Shown one piece after another: positions 30,918 through 42,079 of a stretch of 64,000 nt of DNA. The first letter of the stretch is position 1. Each line of letters starts with the position of its first letter. The stretch spans positions 310,001-374,000 of the forward strand of contig JBPESP010000002.1 of the NCBI GenBank assembly GCA_051710585.1, given 5' to 3'. Below the pieces are notes generated by a model. The model had not been told where the DNA came from and did no database searches. It worked only from the letters and a program-made list of their open reading frames with translations. The stretch comes from JBPESP01 sp051710585. Its GTDB lineage: Bacteria > Pseudomonadota > Gammaproteobacteria > Enterobacterales > Enterobacteriaceae. The translations under genes and the position numbers were made by a program.

Positions 30918-31493
30918 ATGATCCGTATTACTGATGCTGCCCAGGAGCACTTTGCTAACTTACTGTTCAATCAGGAATCTGGCACCCAGATCCGCGTGTT
31001 TATTATCAATCCTGGCACGCCAAATGCGGAATGTGGCGTCTCGTACTGCCCACCTGGTGCAGTGGAAGCCAGCGATATCAAACTGAAATTCGATAAAATC
31101 TTTGTCTATGTGAATAAATTCTCTACTCCTTATTTGCAGGATGCGGAAATTGACTTCGTTACAGATAAGTTTGGCTCTCAGCTGACCCTGAAAGCGCCAA
31201 ATGCCAAGATGCTCAAAGTGAGCGATGACGCCTCACTTTTTGACAAAATAGAATACATTCTGCATTCGCAAATCAATCCACAATTAGCCAACCATGGCGG
31301 AAAGGTGAAACTGATGGAAATTACCGATGATATGCTTGCCATCCTGCAGTTTGGTGGCGGATGTAATGGTTGCTCAATGGTGGACTACACCCTTAAAGAA
31401 GGGATTGAGAAAGAGCTGCTAAAAAAATTCCCTGAACTGAAGGGTGTCCGCGATCTTACCAAGCATCAGCGTGACGAGTACTCCTACTATTAA
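30918..31493 (+). CDS. nfuA: Fe/S biogenesis protein NfuA
   Basis: Carrier that binds a [4Fe-4S] cluster and delivers it to apo-proteins. It is 191 aa, the E. coli length. The N-terminal A-type-like domain begins MIRITDAAQEHFANLL and keeps GTPNAECGVSYCPP. The C-terminal Nfu domain has the cluster motif GGGCNGCSMVDYTLKEGIEK with CxxC intact. The end GVRDLTKHQRDEYSYY matches enterobacterial NfuA almost exactly. No clear ribosome binding site is visible. It is isolated: gntX before it and malQ after it are dead. Retention fits the need for iron-sulfur supply to ThiH and IspH in this same window. Confidence 0.98.
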   Translation: MIRITDAAQEHFANLLFNQESGTQIRVFIINPGTPNAECGVSYCPPGAVEASDIKLKFDKIFVYVNKFSTPYLQDAEIDFVTDKFGSQLTLKAPNAKMLKVSDDASLFDKIEYILHSQINPQLANHGGKVKLMEITDDMLAILQFGGGCNGCSMVDYTLKEGIEKELLKKFPELKGVRDLTKHQRDEYSYY

Positions 31494-31619
31494 TGTATAA
31501 TAACCTTCAAATGCTTTGGATGTCAGTGGCAGACTGATGCTCTCCCGAAACGGTTTTCCAAAATAAACAGCTTGCGTTGCTATCTGCAGAAATCTAAGGA
31601 TAGTGAAAACGTATTTGTT

Positions 31620-32913
31620 AACAATATCATCCGGATGATCGCTGTTATACTCCTACGCTATCCTAGTTAAATAGCCCAGCGAAAGTGCAAAAGCAAAGCG
31701 CTGCCTGCTTCCTCTCTCCAGAACCAGAACCGGCTTATCCCACTAGCTTACGATAAGCATCACAGCAATATTTAGGTACATTAACCGGGGTTGCCATTTC
31801 CACAGCCAGTCTTCAAGTTGTAAGCAACCAGTATATAGTAGCGTTTGACGAGAATGACATAGAGCAATATCATCCACTCGCATAGGGATGTTATATGGAT
31901 AATAAGGAGTTCACGCACAGGGTAAAACATCCAGTATAGTAACTACTTACTGCCGTTCCTTATGACGTGACGCTCCGCTAGTAACAGATAACTAGGTTTG
32001 TTCGTTGTCATCAGACCAAAGCAATGGGTTAGATCAATATCCATCCCTTGCCTAAAGCTGCTTAACGTCATGGGGATCATATGAAAGCTGCTAGCAGCGC
32101 ACGCAAAGTATATGTTTGTATCCTGCGGTGGCAATTTCTAATTCTATTCTTGTGGGTAAAGCCTATTATCCATTGGTATATCTACCACCTACCAACGCGA
32201 AAAAAAACAATACAGCCTAGAATCGCCAAAGTTTCCACAACGCCGTCGCTGGCAACAGGGACCGCCCCAGCAGATCCGGATAAATCCCTACTGGCATCAC
32301 CAATCGATGGGTAAGCCAATAATAATCCTATAGCTCTTTGGCCACGCACTGCCGCTGCAAATAAGTAAAAAAATATTCTGATATTTTTGTTTAAAATGCG
32401 CCAAAGCAGCCTACCACCTCTGTCTGATACTCTTAGCTGACCAAGCTACGAGTATCATCCTAACCTTTCACCGCCTACAGCTGCTTTGCAGGTACAGAGA
32501 GCGTCAAAATTAATTTACTAATACTAATACGAACTATGTAGCTATGCTATTGTCAGCGCCAATAATGTACTACAAACTACGGGTTTCCGCGTCCCTAGAT
32601 CCATCATCATTAGCTACAAACTCCCCCCGGTCTATCCGTGATCCTTTCTGGTTGCTTCCTCGATAAGTATCTAATTCTTAGATACCCCGCACAGCAACCT
32701 CAGCAGGCGTTTACGTTTACCGCCGGTGACCCAACAGAGGCGACAGAGCATCACTGATAAATCACAGAAATTAGCCCCGACATAACGATAAACATAAACC
32801 GCAACATCTCTCCTGGTTAATAATATATCACAGTCGTTTCTAGGCGTAGATGTACTAAGTGATGATGCTAAGCCTGTTAGTACTTTTTGATATAGAGCCT
32901 TTAGACCTTTCAT
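31620..32913 (-). pseudogene. malQ: malQ pseudogene (4-alpha-glucanotransferase)
   Basis: Amylomaltase relic. Near the left end the minus strand reads LEDWL-EMATPVNVPKY, matching QPEDWLDMAEPVNIPGTSYQY close to the C-terminus of MalQ. Near 32,040-32,100 there is a PFIELLRANM...IDHVMSMLR-like stretch. Near 32,230-32,320 a stretch LPIG..RDLSGSAGAV..VETL matches MPIGLYRDLAVGVAEGGAETW. The start at 32,913 is followed by poor similarity. Large parts are deleted and stops abound. Location left of malP and same strand as in E. coli. Confidence 0.7.
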
Positions 32914-32959
32914 TTTCGCTCCTCACGCTTTTTTTATGCTATTCTTCCACCAAGAGTGA

Positions 32960-34350
32960 TCACGATGCCTCAACGTTTTTACTTGCCAGATATACTGTTG
33001 ATAATCGCATCTCGCCCATCTTAACTAAAAATTCCGCTTGCCTGGCATTCAAGTACTAGTAAATCATTAGAATAACAGTAAAACGCCTCCACCTACTTCT
33101 TAAAGTACAGCAATAGGCAACGAAATCTGCCAATACTAAATTAAGAAGTGCCGATTATTTGGAGGTTTTTTAACAAAAACTTGAAAGCATCCTTATCTTT
33201 CTTGCTGTAGATGCCGCTGGATAATTTCTTCCAAGAGCCCTTTAGCACCTTCTCCTACATAAGAATATGCGTCTTTTTTAGCCGCTGGGTGACTAGTATC
33301 TCCTAAGCTAAACTCTCGGATGGCTAAAATAAAAAAATTTTCTTCGCCCACACTTATTCGACGATTTGATATTAGTGCCATTGAGTTTACTGATAGTCAG
33401 TGTGACATTCAGCTCCAATTTCATGTTGTTGGTACCAGATCCTTCTTTACTGAAGCCGGATATCTACTCGGAAGATCTATCGCCGAAATTATATATGTCG
33501 GCAAAGCATCACCACGTTCTACTAGAGGTTAAAATGATCTTCAACCAGATTGTGAATCTGACAATCGTTATTAATTTTGTGTATCACCTTAATAATAGCT
33601 ATGCATTATGTTTTTTCATAATCATACAACCTAATACGCACCTCCTTTAAGGACAAAAAAGACACACGAGATAATATTCAGCCCGGAGTTATTCCACAAT
33701 TGGCGATAAAGCGGAAGAATATGTAACAAATTAAAATATTAACGTTTATATTCCTATGATCCTTTGATTTACATATTGAATGAAGCCTTTCCTGGTTAAC
33801 AGTAACGACACTCACCCAATGTATATTTTCGATTAAAAGCGCTTGTTATCAAATTTAATCTGCTGAAAACAGTTGCAAAATGCACAATATCTCGAAATGG
33901 CGATAACAGGATAACAGGTAGGTTGGAGCTGAATAATCTCATAACTCAATAAACTTTCTAGACTGCAATTGGCAGCATGGCGGCGCCACCAGAATATCCG
34001 CCACTGCTTAAATAAATTAAAATACTCTTGTATTATAAGCAGTTATTTACTTTCCTTATGATTATTATTGGGATAAAGCATTTTTATTAGATTAATGAGA
34101 CTTCGATGGCAGCCTATTCTGCTTTGAATAATTTTCATTAAAAACGCCAAGCTGAAAGGATACGAGTAGGTTTCTAGAATAATTGCAGCAGCACTATGGA
34201 ATTACCGAATCCTACCACTATTATAGATAAAATATCTAACCGATAAAGGTTAATGTTAAGCTCCAAGAAACCTGCTGTACTACTCATTTTTTATAATATT
34301 CTATCAAGATTCATCCAGATGTTCAGCGCCGCATTATGGCGGACTAGGGA
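32960..34350 (-). pseudogene. malP: malP pseudogene (maltodextrin phosphorylase)
   Basis: Relic of the PLP-dependent phosphorylase. Pieces in order on the minus strand are: LIKMLYPNNNHKESK..IIQEYFN matching [33 protein letters not shown]...PVIAI; ASFNM-IKGS-EYKR-YFNLLHILPLYR matching [51 protein letters not shown] matching [23 protein letters not shown], including the PLP-lysine region; VGEENFFI; LVLADFVAYC; IWQVK near the end. The N-terminal third is missing. Frameshifts and stops throughout. The 62-aa open stretch at 33,193-33,381 is simply the least damaged part. Confidence 0.88.
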
Positions 34351-35439
34351 TAAGCTTCACGATGTCAGTCGTCAAGCGCTTCCTATTTGTTGACTTTCGA
34401 CGAAAGTCTGACAATACAAGCTATTATACTAGCCGTACTGATAGTTAAAGCCCATAGTCAATAGCTCTACAGCTAGTCTATGTCACCATTGGTCCATATA
34501 ACAGGTAGCTAATCGGTCTAGACTGCCATTTTACCTAGCACGCTGGACTTATATACCTAATTGCTCTAAATATACTTCGCAAAGGCTAACATGATAACTC
34601 TCGAGCACTGTTTCAGTAATATCTTGGTTGCTGAAGTTAAAATGGAGCTTCACGGAGAAGTAATTTCCATGATGCGGAAATTACTTACTGCCGCCTGAAC
34701 GAGTAAGTTAAAGAAGACGACATTCATTGACTCTCACTGCACACCCGTAACTGACAAGACACCATTGTAACAGCATCATTTACTGCGTACTATCAAGACT
34801 ATAATGTTGCTATTAGTGATCAAGAACACCTTGGAAGGTAAGGTTTATTAAATTAGATTTAAGTATAGAAATCTCTCTTCTGTCAACCTAACATGGAAGG
34901 CGCCTTATCGCTGTCTTACCCCAATTAGCCCGCCATCGTTAAGGTGATACTAGGGCGAACTAAAAACAATAGCCAAGAGGCAAGTCGCCAATAAACACAC
35001 CTTTCCCAGCAAAGCCCCATCTCCTCGGGGCACCACCTCTCTACTGTCATTACGAAAGTAATGAAAAAATTTGTCTAACATATTGATGATTAAAGAATAG
35101 ATAAAGTCATTAAAAACGAGTGCTCTGACAAATATTGTTATCCTATTTTATCCTCAAAATATTCATTTTAATATTGGAATATTCGATAAGCATCATTACA
35201 CCCGATGACGACAGCTGCTCGGTAAATAGATAATTTACTAGATACATTTTTTCAATATTTACTGTAGCACAGTAGTAAACTTAACATGGATAAGTTACCC
35301 GCATTACGCAATAAAAAAATTATTGATAATCACTCGCTTTATGTGTATTTCATGATAACCATTACTTTGGTAATGAGCCATTCAAATTAATACTATCAAT
35401 ATAATTAATACCTTAATCAAGACGGAATTAAAAAATAAA
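34351..35439. other. Unreadable stretch between malP and glpR relics
   Basis: About 1.1 kb. The N-terminus of malP and then malT and rtcR would be expected here from E. coli order, but I recognise none of them. Low G+C, stops in all frames. Confidence 0.4.
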
Positions 35440-35830
35440 ATCAATATTGGCTTAGCTGATAATATACAGCCGTCACGCGTTCTCACTCCCTGGGCAGGAT
35501 CAGACAAAAATCCTTTTTTTGGCGGTAAGAAGAAGTGCTACATTAATATTATTACTCATTACTTTTAAATGTAATAATTCAAGAACATATTCGTCACCAC
35601 CTCCGGCGTAGTGCTAATATTGATAAACACAGCCTGACCCTATCGGGAATCTATCCCTCAAAACCCGTACCCGCACAATGTACCCCTTTTCCGTAGAGCA
35701 AATTACCTTGCAATCATGATAGTGGCATTAACTGAACTCAACAGCACCTTCACCACCATAATGAAGCTGAACTTGTTCTGCTCGGCAAAATCATTAAAAT
35801 TACGCCGTATTTGTATTATCTGTAGCCTGA
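35440..35830 (-). pseudogene. glpR: glpR pseudogene (glycerol-3-phosphate regulon repressor)
   Basis: DeoR-family repressor relic. The minus strand reads FAEQNKFSFIMVVKVLLSSVNAT matching LAEQNLILRHHGGAALPSSSVNT, then FINISTTPEVVTNMFLNY matching FIDIGTTPEAVAHALLNH, then a NNINVA piece and VRTRDGCI matching LRSRDGGI. The N-terminal helix-turn-helix and the C-terminal third are not found. It lies immediately downstream of glpG in the same orientation, as in E. coli glpEGR. Confidence 0.75.
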
Positions 35831-35966
35831 TAAAAAGTGATCTACGCAGTTCCTTTATACTAACCTAGCCAGCATCTAGGGAACCAAATTGATAATGGAA
35901 TCATGGCGCTGAGTTTACTTCACATTAATTCCTCTATTATCAGCTGATTCGTATTGATCACTGTGA

Positions 35967-36803
35967 CTACTCTGACCCCCGACGCGTTTGCCAGAATGCC
36001 ATCAGAAGGCCTGTGACTAGACCCGCCACCTGCGCGACATTGGCAGTGACGATACCAAAAACATTGAAGTAGCCGGCGATAAGCCATAATAGAGAGAAAA
36101 AAATAACCCCGCGCGGCATAAATAGCGGCCCGCCGGGATTTTTCTCGCCGTGCCACCAGACATAACCCATTAGCGCATATACTACACTAGACAGACCATC
36201 AAAAAAGGTCCCACTGAAATGCGACTGCGCCACGCCGCTGACTACCGTTGAGAGCACGAAGAGAATACCCAATGGTACACTACCTTGATAACGCTCTATC
36301 AGGCCGGCCAGATACCACCACCAAACTATATTGAATAGCAGATGCAATAGTGAAATATGTAAAAAGGTATGGCTGACCCAGCGCCAAATCTGACCGTATT
36401 GAGCCGGACTAGTAGGGTAAGCTAACGTAAGTATTATCTGATCGTTATCAATTAGGGCTATGAGGATAAATAAAATTACGCACAGCGCTGTTATGCTTAA
36501 CGTTAAAGGACCCGCCTGTTGGCGTAGCGCTGGCAAGTAACCGCGTAGACCGACGCCGGTGGTTTCACCACAGTAATATAATGAGCCTGTCCGCCAACTG
36601 GCGGCTTGATAACGGGGGTGTTGCGGGTCGAGCAGAAACACTTCCAGCGCTGTTTCAACCTGTGCTAGATTCTCATTATGCGCTAACCAAAGTTCGGCAT
36701 AATGCCCCTGCAGGCATAGCTCCATCTCCACCCCCTGTGTTTTCATATAATCAATGAAGGCCAGGGCCATGCGCACATTAGAGAATATAGTAACTCGAAT
36801 CAT
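35967..36803 (-). CDS. glpG: Rhomboid protease GlpG, catalytic His replaced by Gln
   Basis: Intramembrane serine protease family, six transmembrane helices after a cytosolic N-terminal domain. It is 278 aa (E. coli 276). The N-terminal domain (about 1-70) is complete, and helices follow from PLTLSITALCVILFI. The oxyanion-loop residues in LHISLLHLLFN (the H and N that match E. coli H150 and N154) are kept, as is the nucleophile serine in DGLSSVVYALMGYVWW, although GLSG became GLSS. The catalytic histidine, normally in ANGAHIAGL, is glutamine here (ANVAQVAGL; codon CAG). The Ser-His dyad is therefore broken, and the protein is probably inactive as a protease. Neighbours glpR and glpD are pseudogenes. 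It is either an early-stage pseudogene or a pseudoprotease kept for another role. Confidence 0.93.
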   Translation of the reverse strand: MIRVTIFSNVRMALAFIDYMKTQGVEMELCLQGHYAELWLAHNENLAQVETALEVFLLDPQHPRYQAASWRTGSLYYCGETTGVGLRGYLPALRQQAGPLTLSITALCVILFILIALIDNDQIILTLAYPTSPAQYGQIWRWVSHTFLHISLLHLLFNIVWWWYLAGLIERYQGSVPLGILFVLSTVVSGVAQSHFSGTFFDGLSSVVYALMGYVWWHGEKNPGGPLFMPRGVIFFSLLWLIAGYFNVFGIVTANVAQVAGLVTGLLMAFWQTRRGSE

Positions 36804-37747
36804 AGTTATTTTACGCTTCTATTAATGGCTAATAAGGAACAAAAAACATAATCCACAGACTGGACGTGCGGTCTGATAACTATTCGCCCACCTGGCAGCG
36901 CCGTCGCCAGGTAGCGGGCAATTCCATAAAAAAAATAAAAGGCCCTTTAGAAAAAACTACCACGGCAAATTTACGGCGCGCTGATGCTCGCCGATTTTGC
37001 AATCTATGTCTTATCGCAAGGGCGGGCAAAAGGACAAAATAAACCTTCTCTGCTCATAGGAGTTAACTCAATACGATAGCATCTGGTATTTTGCAGATCG
37101 AGGTTATAATCATTCCATTCCTGCAGAAAGACTTTTGGGCAGAAGTATCCAAACCTAGCATCCATGCTGTAAGCGGCCTCCTCAACCCTACCTTAAATAG
37201 GTATTAGGTGGTGATTTTACTACTATCTATTACCGTAATAGCATAATAGTATAATCAGTTGCACAAAGTCATGTTACACAAAAATACCGGTAGAGTATCA
37301 TTGTCAGATTAAATGCCTCAGGAGTGACCATTACGAATATCCACCAGACCGCCTACTATCCCCTTTTTGCCATTAGGTATTCTATAATCATCAGCTCCAT
37401 ACTAATTATTACAAAATAATGCATAAACTGACGCCTCGGTTTCACTAAAATAGATGTGCCTTTACGCTTTTACGGCATCATATGAAGTGTAGCAAGGCTC
37501 TATCCGCCTTGCAGCGCTTTCAGTGGTAATCAGCATCGCAATATCAACGTTGGAATCATACAGTTTTGCTTTTTATCCTGACAGAGACACGTCTCGTAAA
37601 GGTAAAATGTTACCTGCGTCACGCGTGACAGTTTTTTGTAAAGAGAACATAGTATGAATATTGGTTTATCCATAAATTTATAAGCAAAAAATGAACATAT
37701 AAAAGAAATGTAAGCGGATTTTAAAAAAGCTAATGTGCGAACAAAAA
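36804..37747. other. Spacer between glpG and glpD relic (glpE site)
   Basis: About 940 bases. glpE should lie next to glpG on the minus strand. A GC-richer patch near 36,860-37,010 is probably what is left of it, but I cannot align it with confidence. The rest is unreadable. An 81-aa frame at 37,530-37,775 on the minus strand is a chance frame overlapping the glpD relic. Confidence 0.4.
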
Positions 37748-38905
37748 ACTTGATCGTTATCAGCGACGAGATCAATAGTACCGGTATCGCTATCGCCGTC
37801 GCTTAGCATAGACTCTCTGTATTATTCCAAAAATACAGGATTTGCCCTGTACGTCACTTCTTTAGCCAGAGAGAAGCTTCTTACAGTGGGCTACGCTAGT
37901 TCTAACATTACGATTTTCGTTTAATGAGCAACCTACTGGCTTAATGGGAATCCTGTTAAAAATAACTCTTCATATATAGTCTCCTGATACGGTTCAGGCT
38001 GCCAAACTGCCCGCTGGTGCGATAGTGTGAATGATCCGTGTCGGTTCTTTTATATATGATCATCTCAGTAAAGGTACTAGCCTACCGGCGAGTTAGAGAG
38101 TTTACTTTTGCTCGGATTTGTTCTTAAAACCCGAAATCGTACGCGGTTTTTGAGTATTCCGACTGCTGGGCAGAGAATACGCAGGAGTAAGTAGTGCTCA
38201 AAGCTTAGGAAGTGATGGTATAGCGGCAGTGAAGTTAAAGCGCGTAACCCAAGTAACCCGTAACTGGTGGGAAAATAGACTTTGGAAAGTTAAGGTTCAC
38301 GGTAGATATTTTGAGCGGAAAACAGGATTGCTCTGGCAAGACAAAGCCTAGCTAACGCCACCACCTCCTCTGTGTGATAACAAGTCCGATTTACCACCAG
38401 GCTGTGACCCGCAACTACACGGTGTTGCTGAGCGACAAAACCGGGTGCGCGCGCTGTTATAAGTTTTTTATTGTAAAATAATCATTTACCGAAAACTAGC
38501 CGAATATGGACTGGAAAATAGCATATTTTTACCCTGGCGCTAAAAACACTTAGAATAGCAATGCAGTGTTACCAGGCAGCGATTCTACAAGTACCCGCAA
38601 CAACTACGGTGCCCCGTGCTAGACCCGCGAATTTGTTTTTTTCTATCTGAAATCATTAGCAAGAAACTATAGCGACACCTATACAATACTCGTAACGAAT
38701 AGCTGCTGACAAACTATAGTATTCTTAAAGACTTAGTGAGGATTTTGATCATGACCTGTTATAAAATAGGAACTACGTTATCTAGTAATACACAAGTAGA
38801 TGATCACCATGAAGAACGCTATCTATCGCTGTACTGAGCTCGAAATGTGACTGTATAAAGTAAAGTAAACGACGCCCGCGCTTTGTGGAGATTAGCTGGC
38901 ATAGC
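37748..38905 (+). pseudogene. glpD: glpD pseudogene (aerobic glycerol-3-phosphate dehydrogenase)
   Basis: FAD enzyme that feeds electrons from glycerol 3-phosphate to quinone. KNLIVISDEINSTGIAIAVA matches the FAD-binding start KDLIVIGGGINGAGIAADAA. Then come GLR-F-HYDFRLMSNLLA, MIRVGSFIYDHLSKGTSLPAS, LKPEIVRGF, and RNWWENRLWKVKV matching RRENGLWIVEA. After a large internal deletion, PPLCDNKSDLPP (matching RPLCDDESDSPQ), IIYRKLAEYGLE (TTYRKLAEHALE) and RALWR are found. Stops and frameshifts are frequent. Divergent from glpG, as in E. coli. Confidence 0.92.
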
Positions 38906-39559
38906 ACATCAGCCCAGCGGTTAGGTCTATTACTGGGTCCTAACCCCCTCGACCGCTAGCTCCTATAAAGATGTACGGGTATCACTTTCCAAATCTTCTC
39001 GATATAGCCTTAGGAGAATCTCCATCAAAACTGATAATATTTTCCTAAATTAATCAGCGAATAAAAAATTATTATAATATCTCAGCACATTGAGAATGAA
39101 TATTCTCGTAACTATCTACGAAAGTGTCAAATATAGCTTCGCATACTACTCATAAATAGCGGCGTAGATTGTAGCTATCGTTGCGTAGCGTTTCTATAGC
39201 GTGGGGTATTACAAAAATAAATATATTCTATTTGCCTGTATTCTAGAGCATTTCAATATTCACACAAAAGATAGTGCTGATAATTATTATTCTATTAATA
39301 GTAAACTTCATATTTCTTTTCTCCTGACACCTTGGTCCCCGCCAAAAAAATGCTTAGAGAGATCCCCTACGTGAAATAATCAACCGCGCTAGAAAGATAT
39401 ATAGTTATAACTATAATTAGCTTGAGCTGTTTTTTATCAGTAGTTTATGATTGATAATTTTCGCTTCATCATTAATGAGTTAGATGATATGTTGAGCCAT
39501 ATAATAGTGTAAAAAATACAGCTTTGCCGAAAAAAAATATTCACTCGTGCTACCCAATC
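38906..39559. other. Unreadable spacer between glpD and glgP relics
   Basis: About 650 AT-rich bases, presumably including the lost 3' end of glgP. I recognise nothing. Confidence 0.4.
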
Positions 39560-40420
39560 ACCATCCAAATTTTACAGATATAATTATCATGTGTAATAAC
39601 ATGCATTACTTTAAATAGTTAACGTTTATATTCCTGGATGCGTTTTATTTGCACATCTAATAGCACCGCTGGATTGATAATCTCATCCAGTTAATTAGCA
39701 AAATAGGCTGACAACTTTTTATTAGTTAATTTATTTTGTGATAGCTAAATAATAAATGGTGAAAAAATCAATATGACATTTTCATTTTTTAAAACCGCCT
39801 AAAATCAGTTCACCAGGTCTGGCCAATAGCGCTATCCGGCACTACCGACAGCTTCATATTTTATCCAGCTCATAAGGTATTAATCTCCATAGACTAGGCT
39901 TCCAGCGCTTTGCTCATCGATATATGATTGGTATAAGAAAACGCTTTATAAGCTACCGCAAAGGTGGTGGCTAGTCAAACTTATACTAATCAATGAAGTA
40001 AACGCATCAGTTCTGGAATCACCAGCACTGGAAGTGTACCTATAAAATAGGACAATAATTTTATCGTTAAATTTTAGAAGGTATTCTTCAGTAGTCAATG
40101 TTAGTTAAAGATATCCTGCATTGTGGCGGAGATAAGAAAATACTCCTGCTGTAACTGGAAGTGCAGCCGGAATAGGTTAAATCGTTAGGATAGAGTACGC
40201 AGTAGATGTTTTCTAAGTAATTTTTTTCTTCTAGCACGGTAAATAATCGCCATAATTGAATTTACCGAGATTGATTTATCAAAACCCACCGGCGGTCATC
40301 AAAGCCGCAGTGAGATTATCTACTTACAGATACACAGTAGGATCTCTTCTGTTTTCATCCAGTGTCTTTTGGCGCTTTCATACTGTGCAGCCTGCGAGCA
40401 AAATGGAGCTTGTAAGAATT
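39560..40420 (-). pseudogene. glgP: glgP pseudogene (glycogen phosphorylase)
   Basis: Relic of glycogen phosphorylase. Minus-strand pieces: KTLDENRRDPTV...INLGKFN matching KTRWIETEEILGVAYD...EINLGKFN; GDYLP; LQQEYFLISATMQDIF matching LRQEYFLVSSTIQDIL; TLPVLVIPELMRLLH matching THPVLSIPEMMRLLI; FAVAYKAFSYTNHISMSKALEA matching [49 protein letters not shown] matching [23 protein letters not shown]. The N-terminal third and the C-terminus are missing and several stops occur. It is the neighbour of glpD in E. coli, in the same orientation. Confidence 0.88.
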
Positions 40421-42079
40421 AGAGTTAGATATAGCAAGAAATGTATACTTAACCAATAGGTTAGGTATTTTACCGTTGCGGTCAGAAAACCTGACCGCAA
40501 TATGCTCTTACTCAGTAATACACCGAGTAAATTACTCCATTGCTTAGGCAGATCTTGGAGGACTTCTCCAGTACCAGTTAGCTTTTATGGCTATTCTAGC
40601 GGCTGACGAGAACAAATAACGGCACCTTTTTCATCCACCGTCAACCCTATTGAAGTTTATAAATGCACTTCTTGTTCACCTTTGCCTCAAGTATATTGCA
40701 ATTATAGCGAGTGGCAACTACATTGTCATAGATCAGTTCTGTATAGGATCATTGACACTGTTTAGAATGCCACTTTCAACTGTCCATTCCTAAGTTTTGC
40801 AGGGTATCAATAACTTCTTCTCCATGACATAAGCGTAAGCTTGATTGCGTTATTTCCCATGCATAGATAGGAATGGTCCCAGTCATGATATAATCGACAT
40901 AAAATAGAGCCAGCCCTTCATAATTCATAAATAGAGAAACTTATCTGCTCGTAATTAAGGACTGCTATAAGAATTGTAAAAAATAATGATATTAATTAAA
41001 TAGATATCGCCGCCATTGAAAAAAACGGCTACACTATAAAACAAACTTTGGCAGTGCAAAAGGATAACACATCAAATGTTTTTACCACCATCTATCTGGA
41101 ATGCATTTACGCACATCGTGAAAAGACTTACATAAAACTCATACGTCATCACTCGCAGTTTATTTACACAGAGGGAAGCGAATACCCCCTAACTACATCT
41201 GTCAACCCCCTTGTTTTAAAGGAAACAAATTCGGAACAAATATGTAAAACCTGCATCATCGTTCTTGTTGTGGCTAAGTGGTTTTCTAGTGACCCTTTGA
41301 AATCTCCCTAACTGAGTTTTGCTAACTTAGCGTGGATGAGCGGTAAAATACCTTCCTCTGTAAACTGAAAACGCTACCAATCTAAATTTACATCTTTACT
41401 AATGTCATATCATCAGGGTTCTAGCAAGCGTGGTCAAATATATCGCTACAGCCGTCAGTAGTGTCCGACAATCACATTAACTTATCTTTAAATCCTTAAA
41501 ATACTAATGTATTCTTTCCCCCTTTCTAGCAAAGGTAAGCATTATTAATATCTCTGAATCTTTTTATTTAATAAAATATAAATTAAACGCCAACTAGTTT
41601 TTGAAAGATCTTTCATTAAGCTTTAATTATAAATTAACTGAGAATCTTATTAATTATAATTACTTCTTTTTTTTCGAGTTCATGATAAAAAATAAAAGCT
41701 TTTCTTTTTCCTATATATATCAAAAAAATAAATTACTTATTTTATTTTTTCTAATTTTATTTCCTCTATCTCTTATATAGAGAGATTCGAAAATTTATTG
41801 TTTGATTTATTTATCTTAAGAGTGATATATTATTTTATGTATTGAGGAACCACATATCTTATTTTTACAAGATATAAATAATATAGTAGAACTACTTTTC
41901 TTACAAAAATAAGACTAGTCAGCCTACCCAGATTACCTGGCACTTTGTAGGAACTTTACTGATCATTGAATAATCGGACTGCAAATACACTCAATTTAAT
42001 CCGTAACCATTCAGGCAGCAAAGCTTTCGAGTAGCACATCTTTTGCTTATTAGCACAAATACGCAATATCAACAAATAG
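40421..42079. other. Gene desert between glgP relic and repeat copy 2
   Basis: About 1.7 kb with no recognisable gene. Open frames of 67 and 87 aa (40,256-40,459 and 41,048-41,311) match no family; the first is antisense to the glgP relic. The part 41,560-41,900 is extremely AT-rich. E. coli synteny breaks within this region: glycerol/glycogen genes are on the left, the car-dap-dnaK block on the right. Confidence 0.4.

Noticed and set aside
36860..37010. A GC-richer patch considered as a glpE relic.
   Set aside because: Position fits, but the translated pieces do not align with GlpE well enough to annotate.
33740..39635. Shared 16-mer TAACGTTTATATTCCT at 33,740-33,755 and 39,620-39,635, at first taken as a dispersed repeat.
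   Set aside because: Both lie on the minus-strand codons for the EYKR motif of two related phosphorylases, malP and glgP. It is gene-family similarity, not a mobile element.
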